Shown here one piece after another: positions 1 to 6,485 of a stretch of 53,825 nucleotides of DNA. The translations under genes and the position numbers were made by a program. Within the stretch, counting starts at the first letter, position 1, and every line of letters begins with the position of its first letter. Source of the DNA: UBA4742 sp002403895 (GTDB lineage: Bacteria; Actinomycetota; Acidimicrobiia; Acidimicrobiales; Acidimicrobilacustridaceae); contig DAISGD010000019.1 of assembly GCA_036823295.1 (NCBI GenBank), positions 1 through 53,825 of the forward strand, read 5' to 3'. The notes below the pieces were generated by a model. It had not been told where the DNA came from and did not search any database. It was given only the letters and a program-made list of their open reading frames with translations.

Positions 1-51
1 CGTTTCGTCGGCTGAGGAAGACGGCGTCAGTACCAGGTCGGGGCTGGCCCC

Positions 52-885
52 TCAGCGCGGTCGACGGGCCAGCGCGTCGAGACGGACGTAGGTCTGGTCG
101 AAGCTGCCGTCGTGGCGCCGCATCTCGTCGAGTCGGGCTTCGACTTCGGCCCGGAAGGCGGCGTGATTGGTTGGCGGCATGGCGATCTCGAACCCCTGGT
201 AGCACTGGCTGCGCAGCCAGCCCAGCAGCGAGTCGCGGTCGAAAGCCCGGCGCTGGGCCAGGGTGCGCACGTAGCTGCCGTCGCCGGGATCGACGGTGAA
301 TCCGGCCGCCTCGAGCAATTCGAGATAACGACCCGCGTCAGGGAACGACCATGGTGCCGGCGGCCCACCGTGGGCCAGGGAGATCTCTTCCACTAGTGGG
401 GCGATCACCGGGATGTTGCCGGCGCCACCCATCTCCAGGCGGAACCAGCCGCCCGGGTGCAGCAGGGCGAGCGAGGCAGCCAGGTAGCCGGGGTGGTCAG
501 CCATGGGTACCCACTGCATGGCGGCGCGGCTCATGACCAGGTCGAACGGCGCGGTTCCGGCCATGGCCTCGGCCAGATGCTGGACCGGTGTTTCGACGAA
601 GGACTGGTTAGGGCCCGCGCAGGCTCGCGCCTCGGCCAGCAAGGATGGCTGCGGGTCGAGGCCGACCACCTCACCGTCGGGCACCAGGGCGGCCACGCTG
701 CGGGTGAAGTCGCCCGATCCGCAGCCCAGGTCGAGCACCCGGTCACCGGGGGACAGCGGCGTTGTCGACAGGTACAGCTCGTCGTACACGCGGTGGTGAC
801 CGGTGTTGGCCGCGTAGGACGCGTCCCACGGCGGCAACCAGACATTGTCGGTCGCTGTCTTGTCATATGAGATAGCATCTTTCAT
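52..885 (-). CDS. Class I SAM-dependent methyltransferase
   Basis: The 277-residue product has a Rossmann-type methyltransferase core. A glycine-rich SAM loop (VLDLGCGSGDF) lies near residue 50, followed by an acidic strand end (VVGLDPQ) and a post-II motif around MSRAAMQWV. The fold resembles the UbiE/BioC/trans-aconitate methyltransferase group, whose members methylate small molecules; the substrate cannot be read from the sequence. I chose the ATG at 885 over a longer frame to 990 because a -10-like TAGAGT lies 8 nt upstream on the same strand, as expected for a leaderless transcript, and the upstream extension has no methyltransferase character. The gene is divergent from the hydrolase at 993. 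A 39-bp dyad covers its start codon. Family is secure, substrate unknown. Confidence 0.85.
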   Translation of the reverse strand: MKDAISYDKTATDNVWLPPWDASYAANTGHHRVYDELYLSTTPLSPGDRVLDLGCGSGDFTRSVAALVPDGEVVGLDPQPSLLAEARACAGPNQSFVETPVQHLAEAMAGTAPFDLVMSRAAMQWVPMADHPGYLAASLALLHPGGWFRLEMGGAGNIPVIAPLVEEISLAHGGPPAPWSFPDAGRYLELLEAAGFTVDPGDGSYVRTLAQRRAFDRDSLLGWLRSQCYQGFEIAMPPTNHAAFRAEVEARLDEMRRHDGSFDQTYVRLDALARRPR

Positions 886-894
886 AACAAGACA
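856..894. promoter_or_regulatory. 39-bp imperfect dyad over the methyltransferase start codon
   Basis: The outer arms TGTCTTGT (856-863) and ACAAGACA (887-894) are perfect complements, and the inner part is partly symmetrical (GAT..ATC around 871-879). The dyad starts at the -10 element and covers the ATG at 885. It could be a repressor operator, or an mRNA hairpin that includes the initiation codon. The symmetry is seen; the function is inferred. Confidence 0.5.
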
Positions 895-899
895 CTCTA
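894..899 (-). promoter_or_regulatory. Leaderless -10 element of the methyltransferase gene
   Basis: TAGAGT on the minus strand ends 8 nt before the ATG at 885. This spacing puts the transcription start at or next to the start codon. The same arrangement recurs at several other genes in the window. Inferred from sequence only. Confidence 0.45.
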
Positions 900-900
900 C

Positions 901-925
901 CGATGGACAGATGGAACGTCCATCG
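901..925. promoter_or_regulatory. Inverted repeat in the divergent promoter region
   Basis: Perfect 8-bp arms CGATGGAC (901-908) and GTCCATCG (918-925) are separated by 9 nt. The element sits between the methyltransferase -10 and the divergent hydrolase gene, 7 nt beyond the 39-bp dyad, which suits an operator acting on either promoter. No regulator gene is adjacent within the window. Confidence 0.45.
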
Positions 926-992
926 AGATGTCCTCGGAACCTGGCGGCCAAAAGAATCGGCCTCAGACCGTGCCTGACGAGACTGGGCAAGG

Positions 993-1811
993 ATGGGGGT
1001 GATGGACACCATCGCTTCGTTCGACGGCACCCCGATCGCGTACACGGTGTCGGGCCACGGGGCGCCGGTGCTCCTGTTGCACGGCTTCGCCGCCGATCAC
1101 CACGCCAACTGGGTGACGCCCGGCATCGTCAACGCCCTGACCGGCGCCGAGCGCCAGGTCATCGCCACCGATGCCCGGGGCCACGGACGGTCGGGTAAGC
1201 CCCATGATCCGGCGTCCTACGACGGTGACTCGATGGTCCTTGACGCCCAGGCCGTGCTCGATCATCTGGGCGTCACCGAGGTCGATGTCGTCGGCTACTC
1301 GATGGGCGCCATGGTGGCGGCCCGGCTGGTGTCGGTCGACCCGCGGGCCCGCTCGGTGGTGCTCGGCGGGGTCGGGGGGAACCTGATGCCGCCCACGCCG
1401 GCTGAGGGGCGACCACGCATCGCCGATGCGTTCGAGGCGGACGACCCCACCACCATCGACGACGCCACTGCTCGCGCCTTTCGGGCCTTCGCGGAGGCGA
1501 CCGGCGCCGACCGGCTCGCCCTGGCCGCCATCGAGCGCTCGACGTCGCTGCGCTACCGGGTCGACTTCGCGGCAATCACCGTGCCGGCGCTCGTGCTGGT
1601 GGGCGATACCGACACGCTCGTCGGCTCACCCCAGAACCTGGCCGAGCGGTTGGCCGACGCCCGGGTGGTGGTCGTCCCGGGTGATCACCTCACGGCCATG
1701 TTCGCTCCCGAATTCGCGCCGGCGATCGAGGAGTTCCTCGATCAGCTCGACGACGACGCCGACGCCGACGCCGACATCGTCCGGGCCCTCGACCATCGAG
1801 ACGAAGGGTGA
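993..1811 (+). CDS. Alpha/beta-fold hydrolase
   Basis: This 272-residue protein has the alpha/beta hydrolase layout. An oxyanion HGF motif is at residues 30-32, the nucleophile elbow GYSMG has Ser103, a candidate acid Asp lies in the VGDTDTLV segment near residue 205, and a candidate catalytic His lies in PGDHLTAMF near 230. It could be an esterase, epoxide hydrolase-like enzyme or C-C hydrolase; substrate specificity is not visible. An alternative ATG three codons in (1002) is possible. The C-terminus ends in a run of alternating Asp and Ala, encoded by GAC/GCC repeats. It is divergent from the methyltransferase at 885 and shares its dyad-rich promoter region. Confidence 0.85.
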   Translation: MGVMDTIASFDGTPIAYTVSGHGAPVLLLHGFAADHHANWVTPGIVNALTGAERQVIATDARGHGRSGKPHDPASYDGDSMVLDAQAVLDHLGVTEVDVVGYSMGAMVAARLVSVDPRARSVVLGGVGGNLMPPTPAEGRPRIADAFEADDPTTIDDATARAFRAFAEATGADRLALAAIERSTSLRYRVDFAAITVPALVLVGDTDTLVGSPQNLAERLADARVVVVPGDHLTAMFAPEFAPAIEEFLDQLDDDADADADIVRALDHRDEG

Positions 1812-1830
1812 CGCCCGCGACGAAATGAGA

Positions 1831-2595
1831 TCAGGCAGTCAGCTCGCTCAACGCCGCCCGGAGGTGGGCGAGCGGTTCGCTCGGATTGACCGCGTCGGCC
1901 ACTTCGAGGTGCAGGTCCACCACATGGGCGGTTGCCGCGTCGATCGTGCCGATCAGGGCGCACACCCGGTCGGCCAGCGCCCGGCCCCGATCGGCGGCCA
2001 TGGTCGGTTGCCAGTCCGGGGCCACGGTGGCGCCCACTTGGCACAGGCGGGCGGCGTCGGACACGCAGGCGGCGACGGCGCGGCCCGAGGCCTGCGCCCG
2101 GTCGGCCAACGCGCCCGGGGGCAGGAGCGCCGCCACCGCGGTGAAGCGGCGGGCGGCCTCATCGACCGAGGATTCGAGCGTCGCCCACACCGAGGTGGCC
2201 GACAACGCCTCGCACGGGGAGTCGGCCGTGGCACCGCTGCCCGGCCGCACCTCCTCGCCACGGAGAGCCAGGGCCCACCGGCCGTGGTCGTCGCGGCGAG
2301 GCTCCAGCGGGTAGGTGCCCTGGTAGCGGTAGATGCGGGCCCGCACCCGGCGGTCCCGCCCGGCGGTGAAAACGGCCACTCGCCAGACGTGGGCGAGCTC
2401 TTCGGCGCGGTGGCGATCGCGGCACTGGCTCTCGAGACCCGAGAGCGACGTGACGGCCGTGCCCCGCACCGCCCGCACGAACCGATCACCACTGGCATCG
2501 GCCCGATCGTGGGGATTCAAGGAGAGGTCCACGACGGTGGCGTCGAGGCCGCGGCTGCCGCCGACGAGACGGATCAACGAGGTGGTGCGGGCCAT
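1831..2595 (-). CDS. Hypothetical protein
   Basis: A 254-residue product that I do not recognise. It is Arg/Ala-rich and has a soluble, mixed alpha/beta look, with a central segment rich in Arg and Tyr (around RARIYRYQGTYPLE) and a helical C-terminal half. No signal peptide or membrane segment is visible. I placed the start at the ATG at 2595 because a GGGAG ribosome-binding site lies about 7 nt upstream; a longer frame reaches 2658 but has no such support. It converges with the hydrolase gene ending at 1811. Codon use follows the high-GC third-position pattern of its neighbours, which supports it as a real gene. Function unknown. Confidence 0.6.
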   Translation of the reverse strand: MARTTSLIRLVGGSRGLDATVVDLSLNPHDRADASGDRFVRAVRGTAVTSLSGLESQCRDRHRAEELAHVWRVAVFTAGRDRRVRARIYRYQGTYPLEPRRDDHGRWALALRGEEVRPGSGATADSPCEALSATSVWATLESSVDEAARRFTAVAALLPPGALADRAQASGRAVAACVSDAARLCQVGATVAPDWQPTMAADRGRALADRVCALIGTIDAATAHVVDLHLEVADAVNPSEPLAHLRAALSELTA

Positions 2596-2679
2596 GGCGG
2601 GCTCCCTTGGTGGCCGAGTGACAGCCCCCACACTCGACCCGTTGGCGGCCGCTGACAAGCCGCCGTCCGCACATTTTTC

Positions 2680-2735
2680 TCACCCCGAATTTCTCCCGCT
2701 CAGCGGGAACAACTGACGCTGAGACCGGGGGGGCG
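2680..2735 (-). repeat. Dispersed intergenic hairpin repeat, copy 1
   Basis: The palindrome TCCCGCT-C-AGCGGGA (2694-2708) is flanked by sequence that, read on the minus strand, matches another intergenic copy near 15041-15100. Shared elements include GCGTCAGTT before the hairpin and a G-run followed by GAAA after it. The copy lies between two minus-strand genes. It has no U-tract, so it is not a classical intrinsic terminator. Confidence 0.5.
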
Positions 2736-2755
2736 GGGGCGAAACCTGGGCCGCG

Positions 2756-3559
2756 CTACCAGAGATGGTCGGTGTAGGTGTCGGTGCCGGGGATGGTGGG
2801 GATGAACGGGGCCACATACGAGACTTCGGCAATCCCGCCGCCGGCCACCTTGTCCGACAGCGCCACGAACTCGTCCCAGCACTGTCGCGGGTCGCTCTCC
2901 AGGAAGCACAGCAGCGCCGTGCGTCGCTCCTCACCCGGGTTGGGTGGTTGGAACACGGGTGCCTCCTTGGGCAGCGGCACCGGGGTGAGGCCCACCGTCA
3001 ACGCCCACGGCGTGTCGGCCATGGCCTCGGGCAACAACTCGTCGCGCAGCCAGGCGGTGGCCTCCTTGGGGGAGACGTCCTGGTGGCGGTCGACCATGAC
3101 CAGCACGAGACCGTTCCAGGGGTGGTCGAGGGCCAGCTCTGCCGGCACCCCGTCGCTGTCGCGGGAGGCGGCGAAGCGGTTGGCGTAGATCAGCGTGTGG
3201 ACGTGGTCACGCTCTTCGAACATGCGGTCGTTCTCGTGCAGCCACTTGACCTGCCGGGTGCCCCACGCCACCGCGTCGGCTTCCTCGCCCTTGAGCACCC
3301 AGTAGGTGGTCAGGTAGGAGCCGGCGCTGATGTCGGGCAGGAACGGCGATCCGGCCGGTCCACGAAGGTCCTTCAGCGGCTTGGTGGCCACCCAACGCTT
3401 GCCGGCGAACCAGCCAGCCCCGATCAGGCAGCCGGCGTAGAAGTGGTCCCGCTCGTACCAACGGTTGTAGGCGACCTCGTGACCCTGGTGGGGGTCCACC
3501 AGCGTCACCAGGGTGGTCCCGATCCGGATGCCACCTTCGTTGCCCGCTGGTTCTGCCAT
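2756..3559 (-). CDS. Putative tandem EthD-like alpha/beta-barrel protein
   Basis: The 267-residue protein appears to be built of two related halves. Each begins with a strand of the type LVxLVDxHQ (TLVTLVDPHQ near residue 13 and VLVMVDRHQ near 150) and continues with helix-rich segments, as in dimeric alpha/beta-barrel (EthD/Dabb-like) folds. The first half has a Tyr/Trp/His-rich stretch (NRWYERDHFYAG) reminiscent of EthD-type proteins. The catalytic role is unknown. The ATG at 3559 is preceded by GAGGGG at a good distance, so I prefer it to the longer frame. The gene is divergent from the amidohydrolase operon at 3741, and the KstR-like and CTGAC operators between them may serve both. Family assignment is tentative. 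Confidence 0.6.
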   Translation of the reverse strand: MAEPAGNEGGIRIGTTLVTLVDPHQGHEVAYNRWYERDHFYAGCLIGAGWFAGKRWVATKPLKDLRGPAGSPFLPDISAGSYLTTYWVLKGEEADAVAWGTRQVKWLHENDRMFEERDHVHTLIYANRFAASRDSDGVPAELALDHPWNGLVLVMVDRHQDVSPKEATAWLRDELLPEAMADTPWALTVGLTPVPLPKEAPVFQPPNPGEERRTALLCFLESDPRQCWDEFVALSDKVAGGGIAEVSYVAPFIPTIPGTDTYTDHLW

Positions 3560-3595
3560 ACCCGTTCCCCTCGACGCTCCCGAACCCCATCCGCA

Positions 3596-3642
3596 ACCGG
3601 CGTAGGAAACGGTCGCCAGGGCGGACCACTTCCTACGCCGGT
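3596..3642. repeat. 13-bp inverted repeat, GGCGTAGGAA family, copy 1
   Basis: The perfect arms ACCGGCGTAGGAA (3596-3608) and TTCCTACGCCGGT (3630-3642) enclose 21 nt that pair further (GGTC/GACC). The arm sequence ACCGGCGTAGGAA followed by CGGTC recurs at 43447, in another intergenic palindrome. It could be a leader hairpin of the EthD-like gene or a dispersed palindromic element. Confidence 0.5.
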
Positions 3643-3681
3643 ACAGGACCTTGCCCGCATCGTAGACGAGATCCTCAGAAC

Positions 3682-3695
3682 TAGAACGAGTTTCA
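3682..3695. promoter_or_regulatory. KstR-like operator 1
   Basis: TAGAACGAGTTTCA fits the mycobacterial KstR consensus TnnAACnnGTTnnA at every fixed position. It lies between the EthD-like gene and the amidohydrolase operon, upstream of the latter's -35 region. Assignment to a KstR-type TetR repressor is by motif only; no regulator gene is adjacent. Confidence 0.5.
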
Positions 3696-3703
3696 TTTTC
3701 GGG

Positions 3704-3718
3704 CTGACAGCCCGTCAG
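3704..3718. promoter_or_regulatory. CTGAC-N5-GTCAG operator 1
   Basis: The inverted repeat CTGAC-AGCCC-GTCAG is followed by ATC. It lies where the -35 hexamer of the 3741 promoter would be (17 nt before TACGAT at 3727). The copy at 27596-27610 shares 16 of 18 bases including the ATC. The regulator is unknown. Confidence 0.5.
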
Positions 3719-3726
3719 ATCGCGGG

Positions 3727-3732
3727 TACGAT
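3727..3732 (+). promoter_or_regulatory. Leaderless -10 element of the amidohydrolase operon
   Basis: TACGAT ends 8 nt before the ATG at 3741, and no ribosome-binding site precedes that ATG. The CTGACA segment of the upstream inverted repeat sits 17 nt before it in the -35 position. Inferred. Confidence 0.45.
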
Positions 3733-3740
3733 TCTCCGCC

Positions 3741-4940
3741 ATGGGGGACTTCCCGAAGATCATCTCCGTCGACGACCACGTCATCGAGCCACCCAACGTC
3801 TGGCAGGACCGCCTGCCGGCCAAATGCAAAGACATCGGGCCGCGATCGGTGCGGGCACCGATGGGGGAGATGACCTTCGTCGGCGGCAAGTTCTCGTACG
3901 CACCGGGTACCGATGGGCCGCAGTGCGACTGGTGGCACTACGAGGACAAGCAGATCCCGACCACCCGCCTGTCGGCCGCGGTGGGCTTCGATCGCGACGA
4001 CGTGAAGATCACCGCCATCACGTACGACGAGATGCGCAAGGGCTGCTGGGACCCGAAAGCTCGCCTCGAGGACATGGACGTCAACTGGACCGAGGCCCAG
4101 ATGTGCTTCCCCAGTTTCCCCCGCTTCTGCGGCCAGACGTTCCTCGAAGCCAAGGACCGCGACCTCGCCCTGCTGTGCGTCAAGGCCTACAACGACTGGA
4201 TGGTCGATGAGTGGTGCGGTGATTCGAACGGCCGGCTGATCCCGCTCATCATCGTTCCGCTGTGGGATGCCACGCTGGCCGCCGAGGAGATCCGGCGCAA
4301 CGCCGATCGAGGCGTGCGGGCCACCTGCTTCTCCGAGATCCCGCCCTACCTGGGCCTACCCTCCATCCACTCCGGTGAGTGGGACCCGTTCTTCGCCGCC
4401 TGCGCCGAGACCGGCGTCGTGGTGAACATGCACATCGGCTCGTCGTCGAAGATGCCGTCGACGTCGGCCGACGCCCCGCCGGCGGTGGGTTCCACCCTGA
4501 CGTTCGGCAACGCCATGTCGTCGATGGTCGATTTCCTCATGTCGGGCGTGCTGGTGAAGTTCCCCGACCTGACCTTGGCCTACAGCGAAGGCCAGATCGG
4601 CTGGATCCCCTACATCCTCGAGCGGGCCGACAAGGTGTGGGAGGAGAACCGGGGCTGGAACGGGGTCCACGGCGTCATCCCCGAGCCACCTTCGACCTAC
4701 TACTACCGCCAGATCTACGGCTGCTTTTTCGACGACGAGCACGGGCTCACCCCGAGCGCGCTCGAGAAGTGCGGACCGGACAACGTCATGTTCGAGACGG
4801 ATTACCCCCACTCGGACAGCACCTGGCCTTACAGCCGTGAGGTCGGCCAGAAGCTCATGGGCCATCTCGACGACGAGACCGTCCGCAAGCTCGTGCGGGG
4901 CAACGCCATCCGCATGCTCCAGCTCCCGTTCGAACCGTGA
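3741..4940 (+). CDS. Amidohydrolase family 2 (ACMSD-like metal-dependent hydrolase)
   Basis: This 399-residue protein begins with the metal-site strand SVDDHVIEP (residues 9-17), has a second metal-ligand His in VVNMHIGSSS near residue 230, and ends with FETDYPHSDSTWP near 360, whose Asp/His pair is typical of amidohydrolase-2 enzymes. The family includes decarboxylases and C-C or ester hydrolases acting on acyl or aromatic substrates. It is first in an operon with an aldehyde dehydrogenase (4-nt overlap), a D-aminoacylase-like enzyme, an alcohol dehydrogenase and a cyclase. A KstR-like site and a CTGAC-type site lie upstream. The start is supported by a leaderless -10 at 3727. Family sure, substrate unknown. 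Confidence 0.88.
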   Translation: MGDFPKIISVDDHVIEPPNVWQDRLPAKCKDIGPRSVRAPMGEMTFVGGKFSYAPGTDGPQCDWWHYEDKQIPTTRLSAAVGFDRDDVKITAITYDEMRKGCWDPKARLEDMDVNWTEAQMCFPSFPRFCGQTFLEAKDRDLALLCVKAYNDWMVDEWCGDSNGRLIPLIIVPLWDATLAAEEIRRNADRGVRATCFSEIPPYLGLPSIHSGEWDPFFAACAETGVVVNMHIGSSSKMPSTSADAPPAVGSTLTFGNAMSSMVDFLMSGVLVKFPDLTLAYSEGQIGWIPYILERADKVWEENRGWNGVHGVIPEPPSTYYYRQIYGCFFDDEHGLTPSALEKCGPDNVMFETDYPHSDSTWPYSREVGQKLMGHLDDETVRKLVRGNAIRMLQLPFEP

Positions 4941-6448
4941 CCGCCGCCGACACCCAATCGGGCGACGTCGGATCATCCGGGGGCCCCGATCCGGAAGCCG
5001 CCTACCGTCTGCTCATCGGCGGCGAAGCGGTCGACGCGGCCAACGGCACCTACGCCATCGTCAACCCCGCCACCGAACAAGTCGTGGGCCGCGCCCCCAA
5101 CGCCTCGGCTGCTGATGCCCAGGCCGCCGCCGAAGCGGCCGCGGCCGCGTTCCCGGCTTGGTCGCGCACGACGCCCGAATGCCGGGCCGAGTTGCTCAGC
5201 CGGGTGGGTGACCTCATTGACCAGCATTACGCCGAGCTGGTGCCTTTGGTGCAGGCCGAGACCGGCGCGACGATGCGGGTCACCAAGCAGATGCAGGTGC
5301 CACAGGCCGGCGCCCGCTTCCGGCGCTATGCCCAGGGCATCGCCGAAGAACAGACCATCGCTGTTCCTCCGGGGCTGATGCCCACGACGGCGCTGGCCCC
5401 GGGAGGAATCATCGGAGGCGTGGCCCGTCGCGCGCCGGTGGGCGTGGTCGCCGCCATCACGTCGTACAACTTCCCCATGACCAACACCGCGGGGAAGATG
5501 GGACCGGCTCTGGCCATGGGCAACACCGTGGTGGTGAAGCCGGCGCCGCAGGACCCCCTGGCTATCGTGCGGCTCGGGGAGCTGTTCACCGAGGCGGGTT
5601 TCCCTCCCGGTGTGGTGAACGTGGTCGTGGGTGAGGGCTCCGAGGCAGGCGAGGCCCTGGTGGCCTCACCTCAGGTCGACATGATCAGCTTCACTGGCTC
5701 GACCGGGGTCGGTCAACGCATCGGCTCGCTAGCCGGCTTCGGCATGAAGCGACTGCTGCTCGAGCTGGGGGGCAAGGGGGCGTGCATCGTGTTCGACGAT
5801 GCCGATCTGGGCGCCGCCATCGGGGGCATCAGCTCGGTGTGGGCCTTCCACTCCGGCCAGATCTGCACCGCGCCCACCCGAGTCCTCGTCCAACGAGGCA
5901 TCCACGACCAGTTGGTGCAGGGCCTGGTGGCGGCGGCCGAGCGGTTGAAGGTGGGCGACCCGCTCGAGCGCGACACCGTGCTCGGCCCGGTCATCACCGA
6001 GGTGCACCGGGATCGGATCGAGGCCTATGTCGCCTCGGCCCGGGACCAAGGCGCCACCCTCGCCACGGGCGGAGCCCGCCCCGACCTCGACGCCGGGTAC
6101 TTCGTGGCCCCCACGCTGGTGGTGGATGCCACGCCGGACATGACCGTCGTGCGCGAGGAGATCTTTGGCCCCGTGATCGTGGTCGTGCCCTTCGACGACG
6201 AGGACGAGGTGGTGGCGTTGGCCAACGCCAGCGAGTTCGGCCTCTACGACTACGTGTTCTCCGCCGATTCGGCTCGGGCCTATGGCGTGGCCCAGCAGCT
6301 GCGCACGGGCAATGTGGGCATCAACACCCTGCAACGCAATCATGAGCTGCCTTTCGGCGGGTTCAAAATGAGCGGGGTCGGTCGTGACGGCGGCCGCTTT
6401 GGGTTCCATGCCTACAGCGAGCTCCAGTCCATCGTCTGGCCCGGCTAA
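4937..6448 (+). CDS. NAD(P)-dependent aldehyde dehydrogenase
   Basis: This 503-residue enzyme has all the landmarks of the aldehyde dehydrogenase superfamily: TSYNFP with Asn178, the cofactor loop FTGSTGVGQ (252-260), the general base Glu276 in LELGGK, the catalytic Cys310 in GQICTAPTR, and EEIFGPV near 405. It oxidises an aldehyde to the acid, here probably an intermediate of the operon's pathway. The GTG start overlaps the stop of the amidohydrolase (GTGA), so the two are translationally coupled. An N-terminal extension of about 25 residues precedes the conserved fold. The operon partners include a Zn alcohol dehydrogenase, suggesting an alcohol-aldehyde-acid series. Confidence 0.92.
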   Translation: MTAADTQSGDVGSSGGPDPEAAYRLLIGGEAVDAANGTYAIVNPATEQVVGRAPNASAADAQAAAEAAAAAFPAWSRTTPECRAELLSRVGDLIDQHYAELVPLVQAETGATMRVTKQMQVPQAGARFRRYAQGIAEEQTIAVPPGLMPTTALAPGGIIGGVARRAPVGVVAAITSYNFPMTNTAGKMGPALAMGNTVVVKPAPQDPLAIVRLGELFTEAGFPPGVVNVVVGEGSEAGEALVASPQVDMISFTGSTGVGQRIGSLAGFGMKRLLLELGGKGACIVFDDADLGAAIGGISSVWAFHSGQICTAPTRVLVQRGIHDQLVQGLVAAAERLKVGDPLERDTVLGPVITEVHRDRIEAYVASARDQGATLATGGARPDLDAGYFVAPTLVVDATPDMTVVREEIFGPVIVVVPFDDEDEVVALANASEFGLYDYVFSADSARAYGVAQQLRTGNVGINTLQRNHELPFGGFKMSGVGRDGGRFGFHAYSELQSIVWPG

Positions 6449-6485
6449 CCGGCCAGGCACCGCATCGACACCTCTTGGAGGAACC

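Noticed and set aside
1750..1780. GACGCC tandem repeats that might be a microsatellite or phase-variable tract.
   Set aside because: The unit is a multiple of three and encodes an acidic Asp/Ala tail; no frame change would result, and the copy number is low.
1426..2655. A 409-codon plus-strand open frame overlapping the hydrolase end and the gene at 1831-2595.
   Set aside because: It has no ribosome-binding site or recognisable domain and a Pro/Arg/Ser-rich translation; the antisense gene has better start context.
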